Positions 34,446-42,200 of a DNA stretch of 64,000 nucleotides are shown here, piece after piece. The notes under the pieces are model-generated. The model saw only the letters and a list, made by a program, of their open reading frames with translations. It was not told the DNA's origin and made no database searches. Source of the stretch: RGIG3701 sp031553595 (GTDB taxonomy: Bacteria > Planctomycetota > Planctomycetia > Pirellulales > Thermoguttaceae). Location of the stretch: the NCBI GenBank assembly GCA_031553595.1, contig JAVBLI010000016.1:248001-312000 (forward strand), read 5' to 3'. How positions within the stretch are numbered: position 1 is the stretch's first letter; each line of letters begins with the position of its first letter. The position numbers were made by a program, and so were the translations under genes.

Positions 34446-35359
34446 ATGTTCCATTCTTTCCGAATAAAATCCCGCGTTCGCCGCACCACCGCCGGCGCTT
34501 CGTGCGAATGCCGGCTCAGTTCTACACACACGCCGCCTGAAAATTTCGCTGCGTCCAAGGCCGCCTCCAAGTGCCGAAAATTCAACTCGCCCCAGCCCAG
34601 TTCCAGATGCTCGTGTGTTCCCCAGACCGCGTCATCCAGATGCACGTTCACCAGCCGATCCTTGTACCGCAAGAACGTCTCCACGATCGGCTCGCCGTTA
34701 CACACCATGTGCCCGGTGTCCAGCGTTAAATAAAGCTCCGCCGCGGCCTGGGTGTCCAGTTTTTCCAGCTCCGCAAGCAACTCGCTGTATTCCTCCGCCG
34801 TCTCGACGAACATTCCCGGCTCCGGCTCCAGCGCCACCTTCACCCCCAGCCGCCGTGCGTATTCCAGCACCGGAAGCAGCGGGTGAAAGAAAATCGGCAG
34901 CAGCGCTTCACGCATGTCCGCGTCATAACGCTGATGCGGAGACATCAGATCTCTTGACGGCATGCCGGTCCAGATCGAAACGCACGTGCTTTGCGTCTCC
35001 GCCGCCAGCTCGATCGCGCGATAATAATATTTTTTGCGCAGATGGGTTTTATCCGGAAAGTCGTCGGCACTGAAAAAATCCGGCTTGTGCTTCCGATCAT
35101 AATCCAGCAGAAAGCGTGCGCCGGTCTCCACGACGCAGCGCAGGCCGTGCGATTTCACCGTCCTCGCGATCTCTGTCGGCGGCGTGCGGAAGACGAAATC
35201 GTCGGTTTCCGTCCGCATTAAAAGATCATGGTCCAGCGTCACCGCGACGCCCTCATACCCGGCGGATTGCAGCAGCCGACAGGCATCCGGCAGTGCGTGG
35301 TGCGCCAGACCATTCGTGTTATATCCGAGAAAAAAACGTCGCGTTTCAGGCCGCTTCAC
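34442..35359 (-). CDS. Sugar phosphate isomerase/epimerase-like TIM barrel
   Basis: AP-endonuclease-2/xylose-isomerase-like fold: FFLGYNTNGLAHH (first strand), VALEPEPGMFVETAEEY with metal-binding Glu, LTLDTGHMVCNGE, VNVHLDDAVWGTHEHLELGWG and CVELSRHSHE. The Glu/Asp/His/Glu metal site is intact. 305 aa. The substrate is unknown; such proteins act on keto sugars or inositols. The start at 35359 overlaps the end of the PEP-CTERM gene upstream by 14 bases and its stop overlaps the epimerase start, so the three form one unit. Confidence 0.85.
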   Translation of the reverse strand: MKRPETRRFFLGYNTNGLAHHALPDACRLLQSAGYEGVAVTLDHDLLMRTETDDFVFRTPPTEIARTVKSHGLRCVVETGARFLLDYDRKHKPDFFSADDFPDKTHLRKKYYYRAIELAAETQSTCVSIWTGMPSRDLMSPHQRYDADMREALLPIFFHPLLPVLEYARRLGVKVALEPEPGMFVETAEEYSELLAELEKLDTQAAAELYLTLDTGHMVCNGEPIVETFLRYKDRLVNVHLDDAVWGTHEHLELGWGELNFRHLEAALDAAKFSGGVCVELSRHSHEAPAVVRRTRDFIRKEWNI

Positions 35360-37388
35360 CGCGTGCTCTCCATCTTCGGGTCGCGGCCAGCTCCATCAGG
35401 CCTATCGCCATCAGCACCCACGTCGCGGGTTCCGGCGTAGCCCCCGCCGCCCCGCCGCCGTTGAGAACGATGAGATTATCGAAATAGTTGAACCCGTCGC
35501 TGCCGCTGGAGGAAAATCCGATCAGGTCCAGCGAGGAAAACGCCTTACCATACAAAGCGGAGTAATACCCCTCCGGCGCGTCGCCGATCGAAAGCCCCGT
35601 GAGGATGGCGGTCTCGTCGTCGAGAATCGCGAACTGCATCGCCAGATTGTACCATTCGTTCTGCACGAAACCTGTGGTGCCGCCCCAATTGACCGCGTCC
35701 GAAACGTAAATCTCGTCGGGATTGTCTCCGCCGGTCGGGTTATTGTAGAACACCACGCTTCCATCATTGCGGATAACGATTCCGGAAAACCCCCGGCTTA
35801 CGAAATCACTGCCGCCGCTGCCGAACTCATCGTCGAAGAACCCGACTCCGATTCCGCGGGCGAAGTAGTCCTCGTTGTTCATTCGGAAATTACTGCCCAT
35901 GAGGACATCGACCGAAACATTCACGAGGTTCCCGGCCAGCGCCCCGGCATCGAATTCCATCGCCAGGCCGGAATTTGCCCCCAACTGGAGGTTCCCAACC
36001 ACCGTGATGAGATTGTTGCCTCGCACTGAACCACGGACCTGCCACGTATCGTTATAGTTTCCCTTGCCTTCGAAAATGTTGGCGTAATCCATCCGGAGTG
36101 TGTTGCTGACGACCGCCTTGCCATAATCGGCACCGTTGAGGCCGGAGAAGGCTGTCCCCATGATCACATCCGCCGTCGGCAACGCCCGCGCCGCCACGCC
36201 GCTGATGTGGATGTTGTTGTTCAGATTTTTGATCGTCAACGCGATTTTACCACCTAAATTATAGATCGGTGCAGTGGTGTTGTCGACGACCGCGTCGCCG
36301 ATCCACGTGAAAGTCCCGCCCTCGTAGTTGGGCGCCAGCGGCGTAAACGCGAAGGAGTTATAGACATGCGAATCGCCGTTGGCCGTCAGGCTGGCCCAAC
36401 GATTCTCGCTGCCGAACGAGTTGGTGAAGATCGTCATCTCGTACTGCATGCCGGGGAGCAGGCCGGTGAGCACGACATGGTCGGTCTGGTCGTTGTTGAA
36501 AGCGTGGAGGAACGTGGTTCCCAGGGCGAAAGAGTTAGAGTTTCCGGGGAAGAGATGGTTCATATCCCCCGCAGCCCAAGGACCTGCTTCCCGAACGAGG
36601 CTTGAGCTTGGGATATCCTTGCCGCTGGCGAGATTTTGGAAAACCACGCCGTTGATCGTAGCCTCCGACTTGCCGTTGAAATTCAGCGCGTGGGTATATT
36701 TCGCGCCCTCGACGATTCCAGAATCGGCGTCGCTGGTCCAGCTCTGCTTCACCTGCCAGCCCACCGGCTGCGTCCATTCGCGAACCGTGACATTGTCCAG
36801 CAGCAGCGTCCTGTCGTCGTTCGCGAAAGAGTGCACCACAAAATCCATGCTCGTGGCGGAGGCGACGAATGCCTGCTCGAAATAATGATACTCCGTCTGA
36901 ATCCCCCTGGTCAACGTCTGCGGTTGAAACACCACGCCGCCCAATTCCGTCTTGATTTCGGCGGTTCCAGAGGAAACGCGGGCGTTATAATAATAGCCCA
37001 AGACGTATTTCTCGCCCACGATCAGGTCGGAAATCGTCGTCGTCAGCGAGCCGTTGCTCTGCAAGAACGCGACCCAGTTGCCGTCGGGGATGATGGAGTT
37101 TGCGCTGAATGTCGGACGATTCGTCTTGTCGGAAAGGCCATAGCCATGAGCCGGAGTGTCGCCGGAGGTGTACGTCCAGCCGGGAATGACAACCGGCCAC
37201 GTTGTGTTAGCAGTGACGTTTGGCCCGATGATATAACCATTGCTGCCCAACCGGCTTAAGATGTCGGTTTCGAAACTGCCATTCGTGATCGTCTGCCCCC
37301 AGGCAGAGCCGCAGCAACTAATCGCCAGCATTGCCCCGGCCAGCAGCCATCGCGTAAGGAAAACGTGAATCGTATGTGTTTTTTTCAT
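35346..37388 (-). CDS. PEP-CTERM exported protein A, 680 aa
   Basis: A signal peptide (WLLAGAMLAISCCGSAWG) leads to a beta-rich exoprotein with NGSFETDI near the N-terminus (DUF642-like carbohydrate-binding style) and a second lectin-like jelly-roll part. The C-terminus is a PEP-CTERM sorting signal: PEPATW, a hydrophobic stretch (VLMAIGLMELAAT) and a basic end. PEP-CTERM proteins are sorted by exosortase, often with exopolysaccharide; no exosortase gene is seen here. It shares signatures (DSGI..GAKYTHAL) with the next gene and is its paralogue. Confidence 0.88.
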   Translation of the reverse strand: MKKTHTIHVFLTRWLLAGAMLAISCCGSAWGQTITNGSFETDILSRLGSNGYIIGPNVTANTTWPVVIPGWTYTSGDTPAHGYGLSDKTNRPTFSANSIIPDGNWVAFLQSNGSLTTTISDLIVGEKYVLGYYYNARVSSGTAEIKTELGGVVFQPQTLTRGIQTEYHYFEQAFVASATSMDFVVHSFANDDRTLLLDNVTVREWTQPVGWQVKQSWTSDADSGIVEGAKYTHALNFNGKSEATINGVVFQNLASGKDIPSSSLVREAGPWAAGDMNHLFPGNSNSFALGTTFLHAFNNDQTDHVVLTGLLPGMQYEMTIFTNSFGSENRWASLTANGDSHVYNSFAFTPLAPNYEGGTFTWIGDAVVDNTTAPIYNLGGKIALTIKNLNNNIHISGVAARALPTADVIMGTAFSGLNGADYGKAVVSNTLRMDYANIFEGKGNYNDTWQVRGSVRGNNLITVVGNLQLGANSGLAMEFDAGALAGNLVNVSVDVLMGSNFRMNNEDYFARGIGVGFFDDEFGSGGSDFVSRGFSGIVIRNDGSVVFYNNPTGGDNPDEIYVSDAVNWGGTTGFVQNEWYNLAMQFAILDDETAILTGLSIGDAPEGYYSALYGKAFSSLDLIGFSSSGSDGFNYFDNLIVLNGGGAAGATPEPATWVLMAIGLMELAATRRWRARGEAA

Positions 37389-37458
37389 GTTCCACCTCTG
37401 TTATGAATACGCATTCCGCAGTGAAAAAATGATTCCGTGACCCCGACAGCCGGCTGTT

Positions 37459-39477
37459 TTACCGCATGCGACGCCGGCGGTACACCCCCATCGCCAGCAG
37501 GCCCATCGCCAGCATTGCCCACGTCGCAGGCTCCGGCACCGGGCCCACGTCGTTGAGAATAATATTGTCCAGCCTGGTGTCGCCACCTGCTCCCATCGCG
37601 GCGAAACCGAGCATCGCCGTCGAGGAAAATGTGCTGCCGTACATGCCGTCGAGGTCGACCGCGATCCCATCGATCCAAAGGCTCTCCAGCGATGCCATGC
37701 CGTCGCCCAGCATCCAAACTTCCACCAGCACGTTATGCCAGGCGCTGCTGGTCAATAATGCCGAAACGTCCAGGTCGGATTCCGTCTGGGCTGTTTTTGC
37801 GTCGTCGTAAAACCCGAGGGTACGATTTGTCCCGTCGTTGGCCAGCGTGATGCCCGAGAACCCGGCGGTCACGGGATCATCCCCGCCCCCACCGACCGTG
37901 CTGTCGAAGAAGCCGACGCCCAATTTCGCTCCCGACTCCAAATACACATCCACCGACAGCTGCACGGCATGACAAATCAGGGACTCGTCGACAGGAAATG
38001 CCATCCCGATACCGGAATCCGCCTGCAAAACGGCATACCCGGCCACGCTGGCCGCCGGGGCTCCCTCGCCGCGATGGACCCACACGGCGTTTTGGTTAAA
38101 CGCGTTATGATAATCCAGCGTCGTGCCGACGATCTCTCCGCCGAAGTTCGCGCCGTTGAGCCCGCCGCTGAATCCGGTGGCCATCAGCAGCCCATTGACC
38201 GTCTGCGGTATCGCACGAACCGCCACACCGTGGATGTGCAGGGCGTTGCCGCCGTCGTAATTGGAAACATCGATTTTGATTTGTCCGCCACCGGCAGTCT
38301 CCGCCGCCTTGCCGGTCCAGGTGATAGTACCGCCGTGCGTGCCGGTGCTGGTCGTCGAAAAAGCGTAGGCGTTAAAGTCGATGGCGTCGCCGTTGGCCGT
38401 GAGCATGGCGTAGCGCTGCCCGCCGAAGGAGTTGGTGAAAAGGGTCGTTTCGTAGAACATGCCGGGGATCAGGCCGTCGAGCGTAATGTTTGAAACGTTA
38501 TAGATGAATTCGCCTGCCAGGGTGCGGCTGCCGACATTCAGCGGAGCCTCCGTCGTGCCAGCAACCATGGTGCTGCTTATTCCCGTTCCATCCCAGTCGT
38601 TGGCGGCGGAAACGGAATACGACCCTGCTTTTACGTTTGTCGTCAGCCTGTGAATCTGGGTAAAGAGGAGGTCGTTTATTTCAAAAGCGGCACCGGGAGT
38701 ACTTCGTCTGAAACTCAGCGCGTGCGTATACTTCGCACCGCTGATAATCCCCGAATCGGCATCGCCCGTCCAAAGCTTTTTCATGCCCCAACCCGTCCCC
38801 GTCCCGAATTGACGAACCGTTACGTTGTCCAACAGTAATGTCTGGTCGAGATTACCACTGATATGGGAGTTGATCACCAGATCCATTTCGTTTGCCGTGG
38901 CGATGAATGATTGCGAGAAATAATAATATTCCGTGCCCAGTGGTTTGCCGGTAATATTCGAGGCTTTTCCATACGACGCCCAATTGAGCCCGTTGAGGTT
39001 TGTCTGCGGCTGAAAAACCGCCCCATCAATGGTCGAGGAAATAATAGCCGTTTTGTCACCACCACTGGTGCGGGCATTGTAATAATAGCTCAGGACATAC
39101 GTTTCACCGATCGTCAGATCAGAAACCGTCGTCGTCAGCGAGCCGTCTTTCTGTATGAACGCGACAAGGTTACCGTCCGGAATGGGCGTCCCGCTGGCAA
39201 AAGGATTGCTAGCGCTGGAAAGTCCGTAGCCGCGCGAAACGCCTGTCGGATTGTAGCGCCAGGCGAGGATTCCCGCATGATTCTTGGCATCCTTGTTGTC
39301 AATTAAATCGTCACTCGGTCCGTGAAGGATATACCCGTTACCATCACGATTGAAACCTTCTGCTAAAACTTCAAAACTACCATTCTTTATCGTCTGTCCG
39401 AATGTCGGCGTGTGCATGCCCAAAAGAATCGTCGCGACGAGTGCCATTCCCAGGAAAAATCGAGATGCGGTAGTCAT
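37459..39477 (-). CDS. PEP-CTERM exported protein B, 672 aa
   Basis: A paralogue of the neighbouring 680-aa protein. Both have a signal peptide (here ALVATILLGMHTPTFG), QTI(K/T)NGSFE, YVLSYYYNARTSG-like segments, DSGI(I/V)..GAKYTHAL, and a PEPATW sorting signal followed by a hydrophobic stretch and YRRRRMR. The shared architecture and 70-bp separation point to a tandem duplication. AGGA lies before the ATG at 39477; an AT-rich stretch with TATACT upstream may hold the promoter. Confidence 0.88.
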   Translation of the reverse strand: MTTASRFFLGMALVATILLGMHTPTFGQTIKNGSFEVLAEGFNRDGNGYILHGPSDDLIDNKDAKNHAGILAWRYNPTGVSRGYGLSSASNPFASGTPIPDGNLVAFIQKDGSLTTTVSDLTIGETYVLSYYYNARTSGGDKTAIISSTIDGAVFQPQTNLNGLNWASYGKASNITGKPLGTEYYYFSQSFIATANEMDLVINSHISGNLDQTLLLDNVTVRQFGTGTGWGMKKLWTGDADSGIISGAKYTHALSFRRSTPGAAFEINDLLFTQIHRLTTNVKAGSYSVSAANDWDGTGISSTMVAGTTEAPLNVGSRTLAGEFIYNVSNITLDGLIPGMFYETTLFTNSFGGQRYAMLTANGDAIDFNAYAFSTTSTGTHGGTITWTGKAAETAGGGQIKIDVSNYDGGNALHIHGVAVRAIPQTVNGLLMATGFSGGLNGANFGGEIVGTTLDYHNAFNQNAVWVHRGEGAPAASVAGYAVLQADSGIGMAFPVDESLICHAVQLSVDVYLESGAKLGVGFFDSTVGGGGDDPVTAGFSGITLANDGTNRTLGFYDDAKTAQTESDLDVSALLTSSAWHNVLVEVWMLGDGMASLESLWIDGIAVDLDGMYGSTFSSTAMLGFAAMGAGGDTRLDNIILNDVGPVPEPATWAMLAMGLLAMGVYRRRRMR

Positions 39478-39615
39478 TTTCGTCCTTTTATGCAGAATTT
39501 CACTAAATATATAGTATACAGAGACTTTAATAAGTATATTTTAGTCGAGACGTTCGCGAAAATCAAGAGGAAATGATAGAAAAATAACAAATTCAGACGA
39601 TTATTATTATAAGAA

Positions 39616-39647
39616 CAGGGCCGCCCGGCATGCACGCCGCGGCCCTG
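39616..39647 (-). terminator. Hairpin terminator after recJ
   Basis: CAGGGCCGC (39616-39624) pairs perfectly with GCGGCCCTG (39639-39647). On the minus strand it is followed by TTCTTATAATAATAA, a moderately T-rich tail, just past the recJ stop at 39655. Confidence 0.65.
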
Positions 39648-39654
39648 AGACGCC

Positions 39655-41646
39655 TTACGCCTCTTCCGTAAGCCGCCAGTCGATGAGATGGATATCGACT
39701 TTGACGCTGCCGTGATATTCGTTTAATTTTGCGTTAAACGCGATGTCGATGGGGGATTTTTCCTCGAAAACCCGCTGAAACTCGGCCAGCTGCTCGCCGA
39801 AACCGAATGCCACGACGCGGTATCGCCGGGCCATCTGTTCGACGAAAAGCTCGAGACTCACGGGGCGGTTCGGGTCGCCGTCATACGTCTGCTTACCCAG
39901 CGGCTTGGGCGGATCCTTGAGCGTTACGCCCGAGGTGCTAAACAGCGGCGCGGGGTTTTCGTGGCCGAAGGGCGCCAGGCGGTACAGCTCTCGCACCACC
40001 GGCGGCGTCAGCACCGCGAGCATCTCCTCCGTGTCGATCCACAGCTCGCCGACCCGCTCTTCCAGCGTCAGTTGGGAGGTCACCACCTCGGCGAACGCCT
40101 CCCGAAACATTTCGATATTTTCCTCCGCGATGCGCAGCCCAGCCGCGCCAGCATGCCCGCCGAAACTCTCCAGCAACTCGCGGCATTCGTACAGTGCATC
40201 CCGCAAATTAAAACCATTCCCCACGATTCCCCGCGCGGAGCCCGTGCCGATCCGCCGGCCGCCGTCTTCCGTGGCGCCCGTTTTGTTGAGCGAAATCATG
40301 ATCGCCGGGCAATTATACCGCTCCGCCAGCTTCCCGGCCACGATGCCAATCACGCCGCGGTGCCAATCATGGTCGGCCAGCACCAGCGCCGGCGGCGCGA
40401 CCGCGAACTTCTCGCCCGAGTCGTCCGAAACATTCTGCTTCAGCTCGGCCCCGTAAATCGCCTTGATCTGCTTCGTGGCCACCAGCAGCGTACTGCGTTC
40501 CAGGGACTTGCGGTCTTCGTTCAGCTGATCCAGATATTTCGCCAGCTCCTGGGCCTGCTCGGCATCTTCCGTGGTCAGCAGATCCACGCCGAAACGGGCC
40601 TGCTCCAGCCGCCCGGCCGCGTTCAGCCGAGGGCCCAGCCGGAAGCCCACATCATCGGCCTCAAACCGGTTCCGGTCGAAAATCCCGGCCACCTTCAAAA
40701 GCGCCTCCAGCCCCACGGACGGCTCCTTCCGCAGGTAAAACAGGCCCTGAAAAACGATGACGCGGTTCTCCTCCCGCAGCGGTACGACGTCCGCCACGGT
40801 GCCGATGGCCGCCAGGGTGAGGGCCTGGAGAATAAAGGCCTGCCGCCGTGCTCCAACCTTCACTCCGCCCGCCGCACGCTGGCAAATCGCCCACGCCAGC
40901 TTAAACGCCACCCCCGCGCCACTCAAACATCCGAACGGATACGGACGATCCAAAATCGGCTCCCGCACCGCGTGGACGTCCCGGTTATTCGGGTCATGCA
41001 CGGCGTTCATTTTCAGAAAATCGTCCGAGGCAATTGGCTGAAAACACGGATTTCCCGCAAAATCGGGGTGCGAAAACAAATCCGGGTGCACGATCGCGTC
41101 CGCCGCCGGGAGATGCTCGGCCGGCTGGTGATGATCCGTGATGATGACGGTCATGCCCAGCGATTTCGCCAGCGCCACTTCCTCCACCGCCGTCACGCCG
41201 CAGTCCACCGTCACCAGGACTTCCGTTCCTTTGCGGTGCAGCTCCTGAATCGAATCGGCTTTGAGCCCATACCCGTCATCCATGCGGTTCGGAATATAAA
41301 ACCGCGCATTCGCCCCGGCGAGCTTCAGATACTTCATGAGAATCGCCGTGGAAGTCATGCCGTCCACGTCGTAATCGCCGTAAATTGCGAATTTCTTCCC
41401 GGCCAGCACCGCTTCATGGATCATCTGGGCTGCCCGCGCACACCCGGGCAGCAGATTCGGCTCAAAAAGATGATTCAGCCGCGGATCGAGATGCCGCGCG
41501 ACGTCGTTCGGATGGTCCACGCCCCGGGCTACAAGCAATTTGGCCAGCACATGCGGAATCCGGGCGAAACGCGCAAGCTCGTTAATCCGGGCCTGGTCAC
41601 GGTCTCCCGCCTGGAAACGCCACCGTCTGAGTTTCCGTTTCGACAT
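39655..41646 (-). CDS. recJ: Single-stranded-DNA-specific exonuclease RecJ
   Basis: A 5'-3' ssDNA exonuclease of recombination and mismatch repair. DHH-family motifs: YGDYDVDGMTSTAI (about 84-97), VTVDCGVTA, VIITDHHQP (about 170-178), and the DHHA1 part with GGHAGAAGLRI. 663 aa, longer than the usual ~570, partly because of an insert of about 35 residues after AIVHPDLFS (through NNRDVHAVREP) before YPFGCLSGAGVAFK. The DNA-binding OB part follows at the C-terminus. Start at 41646. Confidence 0.95.
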   Translation of the reverse strand: MSKRKLRRWRFQAGDRDQARINELARFARIPHVLAKLLVARGVDHPNDVARHLDPRLNHLFEPNLLPGCARAAQMIHEAVLAGKKFAIYGDYDVDGMTSTAILMKYLKLAGANARFYIPNRMDDGYGLKADSIQELHRKGTEVLVTVDCGVTAVEEVALAKSLGMTVIITDHHQPAEHLPAADAIVHPDLFSHPDFAGNPCFQPIASDDFLKMNAVHDPNNRDVHAVREPILDRPYPFGCLSGAGVAFKLAWAICQRAAGGVKVGARRQAFILQALTLAAIGTVADVVPLREENRVIVFQGLFYLRKEPSVGLEALLKVAGIFDRNRFEADDVGFRLGPRLNAAGRLEQARFGVDLLTTEDAEQAQELAKYLDQLNEDRKSLERSTLLVATKQIKAIYGAELKQNVSDDSGEKFAVAPPALVLADHDWHRGVIGIVAGKLAERYNCPAIMISLNKTGATEDGGRRIGTGSARGIVGNGFNLRDALYECRELLESFGGHAGAAGLRIAEENIEMFREAFAEVVTSQLTLEERVGELWIDTEEMLAVLTPPVVRELYRLAPFGHENPAPLFSTSGVTLKDPPKPLGKQTYDGDPNRPVSLELFVEQMARRYRVVAFGFGEQLAEFQRVFEEKSPIDIAFNAKLNEYHGSVKVDIHLIDWRLTEEA

Positions 41647-41866
41647 GATTCACCCTTTCCGAAGTGAATCCCCTGCGCAGAGAAAAATGCGCATGCGAAA
41701 TGTCACAGACATTCTTTGCGCGCGGGATTCACGTGAACATGAATAGAGAACGGGCCAGCCATAAAATCCATCCGCGCACCACACAACGCGCCAGCGTTTT
41801 TAAAAGCGCAGGCGCGTGGGAGCGAAATACAGGCCGAGCCCGACTAAAAGGGGCGAAAAAGTCGAT

Positions 41867-42031
41867 TTACTTTTTCTTTTCTTTATGATCGGCGTGCTTC
41901 CGGCATTTCGCACAGAATTTTTTGATATTCAGCTTTTCGCTGCCCGGCTTCCGACGCAGGACGTAATTATAATCGCCGCAGGTCGTGCAAACGAGAAACA
42001 CCGGTTCCGCTTTTTTCTTGCCTTTTGCCAT
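41867..42031 (-). CDS. rpmG: Large ribosomal subunit protein bL33
   Basis: A 54-aa gene, easy to overlook: MAKGKKKAEPVFLVCTTCGD, then YNYVLRRK and KKFCAKCRKHADHKE. The two CxxC pairs (Cys15/18 and Cys40/43) form the zinc ribbon of the C+ type of L33. GGAGAAG lies six bases before the ATG. It is isolated from other ribosomal genes, between recJ and a SNF2 helicase, and has its own promoter-like sequence. Confidence 0.95.
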   Translation of the reverse strand: MAKGKKKAEPVFLVCTTCGDYNYVLRRKPGSEKLNIKKFCAKCRKHADHKEKKK

Positions 42032-42048
42032 GATTTCTTCTCCAAAAA

Positions 42049-42054
42049 ATTATA
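42049..42054 (-). promoter_or_regulatory. -10 element for rpmG
   Basis: TATAAT on the minus strand 18 bases before the start codon; upstream is T-rich (TTGTTTTTTC) and may supply a -35. The leader would be very short. Confidence 0.4.
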
Positions 42055-42181
42055 TTTCCACGGATAAATGAAAAAACAATCTCGCATTCAGATGATGAAT
42101 TTTAGCCGAAAACGCCCCTTTTGGGAATCCCCCCCGGTGGCAGGATGAAGAAATTTTGCGAAAAAAGAAGCACCGGGATGT

Positions 42182-42198
42182 GGGACATCCTATGTCCC
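42182..42198. terminator. Short perfect hairpin after the SNF2 gene
   Basis: GGGACAT (42182-42188) and ATGTCCC (42192-42198) form a 7-bp stem three bases beyond the helicase stop codon. No T-run follows directly, so termination is only possible, not clear. Confidence 0.35.
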
Positions 42199-42200
42199 GC

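Noticed and set aside
39961..41667. A 568-codon frame antisense to recJ
   Set aside because: Shadow of the GC-rich third positions; recJ motifs on the other strand are unambiguous.
41647..41866. Possible tRNA or RNA gene between rpmG and recJ
   Set aside because: No cloverleaf or conserved RNA motif can be formed; only short GC-rich pairs.
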